Position numbers and translations under genes: made by a program. From NCBI RefSeq assembly GCF_026309355.1, contig NZ_JAPJZK010000001.1, positions 3,678,501 to 3,742,500 of the forward strand: a DNA stretch of 64,000 nt. Direction: 5' to 3'. The notes beneath the pieces were generated by a model, which saw nothing but the letters and a program-made list of their open reading frames with translations, did no database searches and was not told where the DNA came from. Of this stretch, positions 18,668-26,512 are shown one piece after another. This DNA comes from Spartinivicinus marinus (GTDB taxonomy: Bacteria > Pseudomonadota > Gammaproteobacteria > Pseudomonadales > Zooshikellaceae). Position 1 is the stretch's first letter. Every line of letters starts with the position of its first letter.

Positions 18668-18982
18668 TTAGAACTTTGACATTTGGAATAAAAAATAGGC
18701 AAGCACTGCAATGCATAAAAAACAGCTAACTGCCACCAATTCGATTATAAATACAACTTTATACTGGCCAAGCTCAGGCCTACGTATAAGCTTTGAGATT
18801 AGGCTATACCAAGCGATTAATAATACCCCAAATACTACCAAAACACTTGTGTAAAGCATCGCCGGAAACAACAGTGCAGATAATATAAGTGGTAACCATA
18901 GAATCGCAATATACACGAGTTTTCGGTTTATGGGAGGAGGAAATTCCTCAAGCTTGTCGTTATCAACATCACTATCTGTCAT
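18668..18982 (-). CDS. Small membrane protein, 104 residues
   Basis: Three predicted transmembrane helices: residues about 23-41 (KLVYIAILWLPLILSALLF), 43-63 and 76-98 (VFIIELVAVSCFLCIAVLAYFLF). The N-terminus is acidic (MTDSDVDNDKLEEF). No family recognised. Confidence 0.5.
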   Translation of the reverse strand: MTDSDVDNDKLEEFPPPINRKLVYIAILWLPLILSALLFPAMLYTSVLVVFGVLLIAWYSLISKLIRRPELGQYKVVFIIELVAVSCFLCIAVLAYFLFQMSKF

Positions 18983-19284
18983 TGGTAGCTTTATAACCTG
19001 GTAAAAGCTCTAATTTTATATCTTAGTCAAATAGAAAAATATCGCCTAACTATTAACTGAATTCGTGTTGAAGACCCGCTAGAAGGCTTCGTGTTTGGTA
19101 CAACCTTTATTACTCTAGTGGTAGTAGAAGGGTCAAAGATAATTATTTTAGATCATAAGTTCTACTAATAGTGGGTGATTAATAGAAACTGCAGAGCAGT
19201 CCGATGAAATAGAAAACTATACTGAAACTAACGCTGAGTCGGATTTGCTTTAGTAAAGCTTTGAGTGTATCAGGCTGTACGTTG
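18983..19284. other. Intergenic region left of the insertion sequence
   Basis: About 300 bases up to the left end of the IS6-family element. It holds no coding frame that I can support. The truncated partner of the gene on the right of the element is not here. Confidence 0.4.
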
Positions 19285-20100
19285 GGCTCTGTCGCAAACT
19301 TTTACCCATCATGATAGCCTTTCCAGCTTCCTCTAAATTTCTGATTATTTTGTAGTCGATATGAGTTCTGATGAGCGCTTCAAAGGTTGTCATTTCCCTA
19401 AATGTGTCGTACTACAAGTTGTCTACTATTACCTTCGATTTGCCTTGAGCTACCGCGATATAGAAGAACTCATGCAAGATCGCAATGTGGATGTAGATCA
19501 TGCGACTATTCAGCGCTGGGTGACTAAATACGGGCCAAAATTAGAAAAGCAGTTTCGAAAAAAGAAGTCACCTGTTGGCAGCAGTTGGCGAATGGATGAG
19601 ACCTATATTAAGGTAAAAGGCAAGTGGTATTACCTTTACAGGGCCGTTGATAAAGACGGGCAGACCATTGACTTCTTATTTACCAAGCACCGGGACACTA
19701 AGGCTGCCAAGCGATTTTTCAAGAAAGCCATTCGCGCTAATGGCGTACCAGAAAAGATAACAATTGATGGCAGTGCAGCGAATAATGCGGCTATTGAGGA
19801 AATAAATAAAGAGATGGAGAAGCCAATTATTATAAGGCAAGTAAAGTACCTCAATAACATTATTGAGCAGGACCATCGATTTATAAAGCGGATTACCCGA
19901 CCAATGTTGGGCTTTAAATCATTTAATAGTGCTCGATCAACACTGGCTGGTATTGAGTTGGTGCATATGCTTAGGAAAGGTCAGTCTACTGACCCAGCCG
20001 CTCAACATAAGACAATGTTTGAACAATTCTGTGCATTAGCAGGATAAGTGCGCCCAAGGGAAAGTAGTTTTTGAATTAATGAAATTTTTGCGACAGAACC
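19285..20100 (+). mobile_element. IS6-family insertion sequence
   Basis: 816 bp, bounded by imperfect terminal inverted repeats: left GGCTCTGTCGCAAACTTTT, right (reverse complement) GGTTCTGTCGCAAAAATTT, 16 of 19 matching. These are typical IS6 ends. One transposase gene fills it. The flanking 8-mers are GTACGTTG (left) and TCAACAAA (right). They do not match, so the copy is not a simple insertion with an 8-bp target duplication; adjacent deletion or inversion is likely. Confidence 0.85.
19361..20047 (+). CDS. IS6-family DDE transposase
   Basis: 228 residues, full length for the family. HTH region ALSYRDIEELMQDRNVDVDHATIQRW; catalytic acids in WRMDETYIKVKGKWYYLYRAVD, ITIDGSAANNAA and NNIIEQDHRFIKRITRPMLGFK. 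The reading frame is intact, so it is potentially active. It moves by replicative transposition that forms cointegrates (family knowledge). Confidence 0.9.
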   Translation: MSSDERFKGCHFPKCVVLQVVYYYLRFALSYRDIEELMQDRNVDVDHATIQRWVTKYGPKLEKQFRKKKSPVGSSWRMDETYIKVKGKWYYLYRAVDKDGQTIDFLFTKHRDTKAAKRFFKKAIRANGVPEKITIDGSAANNAAIEEINKEMEKPIIIRQVKYLNNIIEQDHRFIKRITRPMLGFKSFNSARSTLAGIELVHMLRKGQSTDPAAQHKTMFEQFCALAG

Positions 20101-20781
20101 TCAACAAATAACTCTACAATCGACTCAGATAATGATGGTTTTACCAATGCTCAGGAATTAGTATTGGGGAGAAATCCAAATGAAAAAGAAGAAGCAACAA
20201 AGGTTTTATTGGCCAACTCTAAACAAGACTGGACTACAGAAGGAAAGCAAGGATATAAAAACTGGTATTATGGTTACTTCGACTATAAAAATGATGAAGA
20301 TAAGCATTATCAAACTGTAGAGTTTATTACACTTACCTCTAATTATTGGACTGGTACTAAGTGGGATTTAAATCAGAATGGTTCGCCGTTTTTAGAAGTT
20401 GGACAAGAACAGTTTATACCTAGTGGACCATATCCAGGCTTTAGAACTAATGAGCACTGGCCAATTAAGCGCTGGATTAGTCCTTATACTGGTACAGTAG
20501 AGATCAACTGGTTAGTTCATAAGGTAGTATCTAATAATGGTAATGGCTTTACTGGAAAATTATTTATTAACGGCAAACACTATGCTCAACAGCAGATCCA
20601 GGCAAATGATCATCAAGGCACAAATAAAACTCACCGAATTAATTTGAAAAAAGGTGATATTTTAGATTTTGCTATTAGCCCAGAAGGTAGTGATGGAAAG
20701 CGGAGTAATCATGGAGACTACGGCCATATTTATATTTCTATAGATGCATTGCCTTCAACAATGACAATTAATGATTCTTAA
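20101..20781 (+). pseudogene. 5'-truncated calcium-loop / beta-sandwich protein
   Basis: The frame is open without a start from the right edge of the insertion sequence. Its first residues are STNNSTIDSDNDGFTNAQEL, where DSDNDGFTNAQE is a TSP3/dockerin-like calcium loop. A TTG at 20164 gives a nominal 205-residue ORF, but the loop upstream shows that the real gene was longer and lost its 5' end. The rest looks like a beta-sandwich (WKRWISPYTG-type and GKLFINGKHYAQQQ segments, ending DYGHIYISIDALP). It lies just before the rhs gene. Confidence 0.65.
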
Positions 20782-20870
20782 GTAACTTTGCAACATATTT
20801 TCATATTTTTAGGCAGCTTTCGCTGCCTAATCACAGATTTTTTTGTTTAAATTTTTAGAGTAATTTTAAA

Positions 20871-23597
20871 ATGCAGTTTAAACAGACTTTATTAGCCGGG
20901 GCGTTATCGTTATTTATTTCCCCGTTAGCACTGTCAGGTGCAAGCAGTACCACCAGTTACCAATACGACGATCAAGGCAATGTTACGCAAATTGATGGCC
21001 CACGTACGGATGTTCAAGACATTACCCAATTTAGTTATAACGACAAAGGGCAGTTAACTGAAGTTGTTAATGCCCTGGGGCATTCCATTCAATTATCCAA
21101 TCACAATAGTTTTGGTAATCCTCAACAAATCACCAATGCTAATAGTACGGTGACTGAACTATCTTATGACGAAATAGGTAGGCTAATACAAGCTACCATT
21201 AAAAGCACAGTGGGTGATATCACCACTCGTTTGGAATACGATGCAGTTGGTCAAGTAACGGCGGTTTATTTACCCAATAGTAGCGAATTACATTATGAAT
21301 ATGATGGAGCAAAACGCTTAACGGCTATTCAAAATGGCTTAGGCGAACGCATCGAATATCAACACGATAATGCAGGGAATATTACCAAGCAGGTTGTTAA
21401 ATCTTCAACCGGTGCAGTAGTCAACCAATTTAGCCAGGCTTATGATGAAATGAGTCGGTTATTAAAAACCGTGGGCGCTAATGGTCAAACCAGCCACTTT
21501 GTATACGACAAAAACAGCAATACGACAGGTGCGACTAATCCCCGTAATTATAAAAGTGGCAATGCATATGATGCGTTAAATCGGTTGGTACAAAACACTG
21601 ATGCATTAAACCAAAGCACGCAATTTAAATACGATTCGCAAGATAACTTAACCCAAGTCACTGACCCGCGCGGTGTCACTACTACTTTTCAATATGATGG
21701 TTTAGGCCGTTTGGTCAAAGACATTAGCCCCAGCAGTGGTGAAACGGTTTATAGCCACGATGCCACCGGTAATGTGACTCAAAAAGTAGATGGCCGCGGT
21801 GTTGTGACCAAATACAGCTATGATGCTTTAAATCGTCAAACCAGCCGATCTTATCCTGCTAGCCCAGAGCTGAATGTTACTTACCTTTATGATGACACCA
21901 ACGATGGAAGTAAAGGCATTGGCCGCTTAACCGGTATTCAGGACCAGTCAGGCTTAATTGCTTACCAATATGATGACCGGGGTAATGCCACCAAAACCAT
22001 GCGCTCGGTTAGCCTGAATGGTAAGGATCAATTCTTTGGTGTGGCCTATGGCTACAACCTGGCTAACCAACTGACCCGTATTCAATACCCCTCTGGTTTA
22101 ACCATCAGCTACCAACGCAATGGTAACGGTCAGGTTAACCAAGTCACAGGTCAATTTAAAGGAAGTGATCAGGTCATTAATTTAGCCAACAATATTGGCT
22201 ATGTACCCTTTGGCCCTGTACAACAATTGACGTGGGGGAATGGTAAAACCTTAAACCGCCAATATGATCAGGATTTACAGTTAATTCAGCAAACCGTACA
22301 AGGGATTCAAGAGCTAAATTACCAGTATGATCCAAACGGAAACATTACCGGCATTGATAATTTACTGGCTGAGCAAAACAACAGCTCATATGGTTATGAT
22401 CCGTTAGACCGCTTAATCGAAGAGCAAGCCAACTACGGCCGTAAAACCTATGAATATGACCCGGTCGGTAACCGCACCAAGCGTACAACCGAAAAAGCCG
22501 GTAAAACTGAAACGCAAAAACTAACCTATGCCGAAAATAGCAACCGCTTAATTAAGCATGAAGAAAGCAATGTCAGTTATGACGGCATGGGTAATACCCA
22601 AAATAACGGTAATGGCTTACAGCTCCAATATAATGGCCAAGGGCGTTTAAAAGCCGTTGTTAAAGGTGGAGCTACCCAAGCGGAATACCGCTATAACGCT
22701 ATCGGTGAGCGAATCGTTAAAGAGCTTGGCAGCCAAACCGTTATTTACAGCTACGACCAAAATGGGCAGCTGCTAGAAGAAGCTTATTACAACGCTAGCA
22801 ACCAGCTGTTCTACACCCGTAACTATGCTTGGCTAGGTACTCAACCCATAGCCATGTTAGAGCAATGGCTAAACGACAAAGGCCAAAGCACTAAGCAGCA
22901 AGTTGCATATATCCACAGTGACCATCTCAACACTCCACGAGTGGCTACTAATGCAGCAGGCCAAGCCGTTTGGCAATGGCAGTCTGATGCCTTTGGGGTT
23001 GGCTTAGCTAATGAAGATGTGGATGGTGATGGCCAGAAGACAGTGGTTGCACTGCGTTTTCCTGGGCAGGTTTATGACCCAGAGTCAGGACTACACTACA
23101 ACTACTTTAGGGATTATGCCCCGAACTTAGGGCGCTATATTCAGAGTGATCCGATTGGGTTGGAAGGCGGGCTTAATACTTATGCGTATGTACTAGGAAA
23201 TCCTCTAAAGTTGATAGATCCAATGGGTTTATATAGCACAGTTCAAAAATGCACCTACCCTTATAACTGGGCTCACTGTAGCGCTGCTGGAGGAAATGAA
23301 GCAGCAACTGCTAATGCGGCAAGAGCTGCGGCAAGGGCTGCAGCCAAAGAAAAAGTATGTGAAGAAGATGAAGGTTGTCCTCCTTGTAATCCGCCTGCAG
23401 GAGAGCTGTATAACAAAGTAACACATTATAAATCGCACTCAAAGAGTGGAGATATAACCAAGGGCTCACATGGATGTGAAGAGCATACAGGAAGCCCAGT
23501 TCACTGGCATTATGATACGATGAGGCAAAATACAAAAACTTGTCAGTGTTTTGAAGCGAAGCATCAGTTTGGTGGTTGCGGTGTAGCTCCTCCATAG
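20871..23597 (+). CDS. RHS repeat protein with variable C-terminal tip
   Basis: 908 residues. A signal peptide (residues 1-23, LLAGALSLFISPLALSGA) is followed by more than 15 YD repeats (for example YQYDDQGNVTQIDGP, YEYDPVGNRTKR) and the conserved RHS core (YDPESGLHYNYFRDYAPNLG, then DPIGLEGGLNTYAYVLG and DPMGL ending at residue 787). After this border come 121 residues unlike the repeats: an Ala-rich helix, then nine cysteines in total and CPPCNPPAG, SPVHWHYD, CQCF and FGGCG motifs. In polymorphic toxins the part after the DPxGL border is the toxin. The tip's activity is unknown. The following small gene is the candidate immunity partner. Confidence 0.8.
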   Translation: MQFKQTLLAGALSLFISPLALSGASSTTSYQYDDQGNVTQIDGPRTDVQDITQFSYNDKGQLTEVVNALGHSIQLSNHNSFGNPQQITNANSTVTELSYDEIGRLIQATIKSTVGDITTRLEYDAVGQVTAVYLPNSSELHYEYDGAKRLTAIQNGLGERIEYQHDNAGNITKQVVKSSTGAVVNQFSQAYDEMSRLLKTVGANGQTSHFVYDKNSNTTGATNPRNYKSGNAYDALNRLVQNTDALNQSTQFKYDSQDNLTQVTDPRGVTTTFQYDGLGRLVKDISPSSGETVYSHDATGNVTQKVDGRGVVTKYSYDALNRQTSRSYPASPELNVTYLYDDTNDGSKGIGRLTGIQDQSGLIAYQYDDRGNATKTMRSVSLNGKDQFFGVAYGYNLANQLTRIQYPSGLTISYQRNGNGQVNQVTGQFKGSDQVINLANNIGYVPFGPVQQLTWGNGKTLNRQYDQDLQLIQQTVQGIQELNYQYDPNGNITGIDNLLAEQNNSSYGYDPLDRLIEEQANYGRKTYEYDPVGNRTKRTTEKAGKTETQKLTYAENSNRLIKHEESNVSYDGMGNTQNNGNGLQLQYNGQGRLKAVVKGGATQAEYRYNAIGERIVKELGSQTVIYSYDQNGQLLEEAYYNASNQLFYTRNYAWLGTQPIAMLEQWLNDKGQSTKQQVAYIHSDHLNTPRVATNAAGQAVWQWQSDAFGVGLANEDVDGDGQKTVVALRFPGQVYDPESGLHYNYFRDYAPNLGRYIQSDPIGLEGGLNTYAYVLGNPLKLIDPMGLYSTVQKCTYPYNWAHCSAAGGNEAATANAARAAARAAAKEKVCEEDEGCPPCNPPAGELYNKVTHYKSHSKSGDITKGSHGCEEHTGSPVHWHYDTMRQNTKTCQCFEAKHQFGGCGVAPP

Positions 23598-23620
23598 TCT
23601 TATATTTCTTATATTTCTTA

Positions 23621-23644
23621 TATTCTGCTTGAAAAAGCAGAGTA
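23621..23644 (+). other. Hairpin between rhs and the candidate immunity gene
   Basis: Arms TATTCTGCTT / AAGCAGAGTA (one G-U pair) with a GAAA loop. A six-T run follows after seven bases. It could partly terminate rhs transcription or stabilise the 3' end. Its position inside the nominal TTG-initiated ORF argues that the immunity gene starts further downstream. Confidence 0.45.
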
Positions 23645-23673
23645 TAAGCTATTTTTTAAGTAGTAATATTTGT

Positions 23674-24129
23674 ATGAAAAACTTAGATATAACCAATAAT
23701 GATTTTGAAAGAATATCCTGGCACGATAACATGATTCATGGCTTTTCATTTGATGTAAATGCTGAAGAGTTCCGTTCTGACTTAATTATTGATATTGATT
23801 ACATTGTAGAATGGTCATGTGATGATGAGTCAGAGTTTAAAATTTCTCCTTCTTTCCTTACTTTTCATGATATTACTGACTTATATATTAATATCGACTG
23901 GGGCGAAAGTGGTTTTATGAACGCGGCTTCAGGTATCTTTATTATAGACATTCAAAGAAAATCTGTAGAAACAAAATTACGAATGAAAAACTATTATAAA
24001 TGGACTATTATTCTAAATGATAAGAATCATAGTATATCTTTTGGTGCATCTGGATTTACGCAGAAAGCTTACATCGACCCAGTGTCTACTGATATACAAT
24101 ACCTTAAAAAAAATCAAAGAATAGTTTAG
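23674..24129 (+). CDS. Candidate immunity protein for the RHS tip
   Basis: 151 residues from the ATG at 23674 (MKNLDITNNDFERISWHDN). The frame is open from a TTG at 23629, but that start lies within a hairpin. The sequence is acidic, with beta-strand-like segments (IHGFSFDVNAEEF, DLYINIDWGESGF, GIFIIDIQRKS, ISFGASGFTQ). Size, acidity and place directly after an rhs tip are typical of an immunity gene. I do not recognise a named Imm family, so the function is inferred from context. Confidence 0.5.
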   Translation: MKNLDITNNDFERISWHDNMIHGFSFDVNAEEFRSDLIIDIDYIVEWSCDDESEFKISPSFLTFHDITDLYINIDWGESGFMNAASGIFIIDIQRKSVETKLRMKNYYKWTIILNDKNHSISFGASGFTQKAYIDPVSTDIQYLKKNQRIV

Positions 24130-24147
24130 TGTGTTCTTGTAGCGAAC

Positions 24148-24204
24148 CAAATTACCACCATACTTTTCACCAAATTATTGGTCATACTGTTTGTTGGTAA
24201 TTTG
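24148..24204. repeat. Inverted repeat between convergent genes
   Basis: Perfect 10-bp arms CAAATTACCA / TGGTAATTTG enclosing a second hairpin ACCAA-ATTA-TTGGT (24169-24182). It lies between the candidate immunity gene and the next minus-strand gene. It may be a terminator without a T-run, or a mobile repeat. Confidence 0.5.
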
Positions 24205-24292
24205 AACTCCTATTAATCAATAATATCAATAAGCGCCAGTTAGTTATAATAACTGTGATTTTTGCTCTCTTTTATGAGCAGTCATTAATAAG

Positions 24293-24616
24293 CTACTTTT
24301 TACGGGGAAGATCAAAAATATTATCTAGTTTTTTGCTACGTGACTTAACGTTTTTTATTTTGCTAAGTAATTGAGGTGATATATTCCACTTTTCACCAGA
24401 CTCAGCTAAAACAGTGATGGTTTTCTTATTGCATTTTACGACTATACCAACTTGCCGGCCACGGCCAGATGATTGAAAACTCACTTGATCACCAGTAAAA
24501 AACTGCATCATTTCCTTTTGAGTATGCACTGTATCTAAAAACTTAAGGCGTTCTACAATTTGTTGATTCAGTTTTATTAACTCTTCATAAGATAGAGAAT
24601 CAATATCAATACTCAT
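24293..24616 (-). CDS. Hypothetical small basic protein, 107 residues
   Basis: N-terminal helix IDIDSLSYEELIKLNQQIVERLKFL, then a small barrel-like part (FTGDQVSFQSSGRGRQVGIVVKCNKKTITVL) and a basic tail. The helix plus KOW/SH3-like barrel pattern suggests nucleic-acid binding, but no function is established. It lies just outside the last recognisable prophage gene and could belong to host or phage. Confidence 0.5.
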   Translation of the reverse strand: MSIDIDSLSYEELIKLNQQIVERLKFLDTVHTQKEMMQFFTGDQVSFQSSGRGRQVGIVVKCNKKTITVLAESGEKWNISPQLLSKIKNVKSRSKKLDNIFDLPRKK

Positions 24617-24750
24617 TTTGAGATTCCTTTTTTTCTAATACAGTGTGCCAGCTGTAATTAAGATATACAACACAGTAAAACATTCTACTCTGTTTGATTA
24701 GTTTGTTCCAGGTTTAAACCTCTGCCAAAAGCTAAACTATCGTAACAGCC

Positions 24751-25683
24751 TCATTTGATCAAACTAACACCCGTCGTATACCCCGAAGCACTTACCGAGT
24801 GCTTTGCCTGCTTCACCACCCACCGACCATCAACACCAGTCCTTACTCCTTGAATAATCACTGGCCGTTCAGCTATTAATTCAGGATTACCTACTACCGT
24901 TATGCTTAAACTGGCTTCTGTATCATTTAACCCACTTAATTTGGCTTTAGCGCTGGCTTGGGCTGCTTCCTTGGTTGGATATACCATTTTAGTAGTATAG
25001 ATCGGCTCGCCTTTACCCACCTTTATATGCTCTGTCTTACCACCTTCAGCACTGTGATATTTAGCCATCACACTTTTATAATATTGCCTGTCAGGGGCTT
25101 TTAAATTCCATTTATTAATTTTAGAAATTGTTATTGGTGACAATTGTTTACCAGTGGCTGTTTTAGTTTTTCCACGCTCTACAAACACTAAGTGCTCCAT
25201 CATTGGCTTAACAATCGCACCATGATCTAAAGCAATGCGACTTAAAAAATTAATATCGGATTCTTCTGTCTGGTCTATATGATCAATGACAATAGGCGTA
25301 AATACTTCTGCAATTTTAGGTTTCAAGCCATTGTCATTGGCCACTGTGGTGACAATATCCACCAGCTTTTTTTGATGCCATGAACGGGATTTAGGGCTAC
25401 GGAGCTGATCCCTTAAGTTAGCTCCTTTCGCCTGAATGGTCATCTGATTAGGAGGACCAGAGAGCGACACTTCATCAATAATAAAATCGCCCATATGTAT
25501 ATTCTGGATGGCCACCGATAGTTTGGTGCCTTTGGCGGGTATCGGTAAGTTACCTTCAGGGTCAGATAGTTTAAGGGTTACACTATCTGACTTGATCCCT
25601 GCTTCATCGGTGAGTTCGAGACTAATAAGGTGACGACTGAAGTCTATTAACTGAGAATTAATTTTAACTTGATAATTAATCAC
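24751..25683 (-). CDS. P2 D-like late control / baseplate hub protein
   Basis: 310 residues. It begins with INSQLIDFSRHLISLELTDEAG and has PKSRSWHQKKLVDIVTTVANDNG and the closing hub-like domain (RPVIIQGVRTGVDGRWVVKQAKHSV). It matches the phage late control D / gp27-like hub family, which sits under the spike at the tip of contractile tails. Last gene of the tail operon. It is separated from gene X by an initiator tRNA, whereas in related phages the two are normally adjacent. Confidence 0.8.
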   Translation of the reverse strand: MINYQVKINSQLIDFSRHLISLELTDEAGIKSDSVTLKLSDPEGNLPIPAKGTKLSVAIQNIHMGDFIIDEVSLSGPPNQMTIQAKGANLRDQLRSPKSRSWHQKKLVDIVTTVANDNGLKPKIAEVFTPIVIDHIDQTEESDINFLSRIALDHGAIVKPMMEHLVFVERGKTKTATGKQLSPITISKINKWNLKAPDRQYYKSVMAKYHSAEGGKTEHIKVGKGEPIYTTKMVYPTKEAAQASAKAKLSGLNDTEASLSITVVGNPELIAERPVIIQGVRTGVDGRWVVKQAKHSVSASGYTTGVSLIK

Positions 25684-25808
25684 TGTTGGTAGCAGTATTA
25701 TTTTATTGAGAAAAGAATGTTAGAAAAAATTAACAGGAATAAATGGTATAGATAATATTTAAAAAGGATTTTGCTTAGAAGGATAAAGTGAAGTGAGTTT
25801 TAACCGGT

Positions 25809-25885
<77 letters not shown>

Positions 25886-25932
25886 TCAACGTGGAGCGCA
25901 TACTATGAGTATTAACTGATTAAGTCAATGTA

Positions 25933-26136
25933 TTACTGGAATAATGCCTCATTTATCTTAGGTATTCTGCTAACTTCAGGTAAAAAGACCTCAATACCAG
26001 CTGTGAATACAGGCCCTTGCTCCACTAACCTCGGATTGGCATCTAACACCTGCAGCACAAAACTTTCTTCACCATAATACTGCTTACAAATCCAGTCCAG
26101 GGTATCACCGTCCTTTGTTCGGTATACTGTCGCCAT
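25933..26136 (-). CDS. P2 X-like tail protein (LysM)
   Basis: 67 residues, as in P2 gpX. A single LysM-like motif fills it: TKDGDTLDWICKQYYG, then VLDANPRLVEQGPVFTAGIEVFLPE. It overlaps the 3' end of the U-like gene by 32 bases, which suggests translational coupling. Family members stabilise the tail tube tip or baseplate. Confidence 0.85.
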   Translation of the reverse strand: MATVYRTKDGDTLDWICKQYYGEESFVLQVLDANPRLVEQGPVFTAGIEVFLPEVSRIPKINEALFQ

Positions 26137-26512
26137 AGTAGGTTATGCTCACGCTGAATTCAATCTTACGGCAAACGCCTTCCTTATCCGGGTAGGTGCC
26201 ACTTTCACTCACTTGGGTGATACACCAATAGCCGAGTATTTCGCCAGTACCCGCTACCAAAATGAAGGGTGCACCTGTACCGGCTAGCTCTACCATATGA
26301 AGCAGACTATCACGACTGCCATATTGGCCAGGGTACATGGTGCCACTTAAAGCCATCGTTCGAACGGTTTCCCCGGTATACTGCTGCTGAGGATAACCCC
26401 CTATAATAGGCTGGCTGGCCCATTTAAATTGCCATTGTTGACGAAGTTTTTGATAGCTGGCTGTCTTGATGGAAAATATAAAATCACCCAGCTTGAGTAG
26501 TGTATAACTCAT
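26105..26512 (-). CDS. P2 U-like tail protein
   Basis: 135 residues. Opening LLKLGDFIFSIKTASYQKLRQQWQFKW and the later GDSIPNKGR match phage tail protein U, a component of the baseplate. Its ATG overlaps the tape measure stop (ATGA-type). Confidence 0.8.
   Translation of the reverse strand: MSYTLLKLGDFIFSIKTASYQKLRQQWQFKWASQPIIGGYPQQQYTGETVRTMALSGTMYPGQYGSRDSLLHMVELAGTGAPFILVAGTGEILGYWCITQVSESGTYPDKEGVCRKIEFSVSITYYGDSIPNKGR

Noticed and set aside
18983-19284. The missing 5' half of the gene truncated by the insertion sequence
   Set aside because: No frame there continues into the calcium-loop sequence or resembles it.
19277-20108. A target-site duplication around the IS6-family element
   Set aside because: The flanking 8-mers GTACGTTG and TCAACAAA do not match.
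23629-23673. The TTG at 23629 as start of the immunity gene
   Set aside because: It lies within a hairpin, and coherent protein sequence begins at the ATG at 23674.
24708-24715. TTCCAGGT shared with the bases after the integrase (near 63976) as an att core
   Set aside because: Eight bases are too few, and the surrounding bases differ. A host genome without the prophage is needed.
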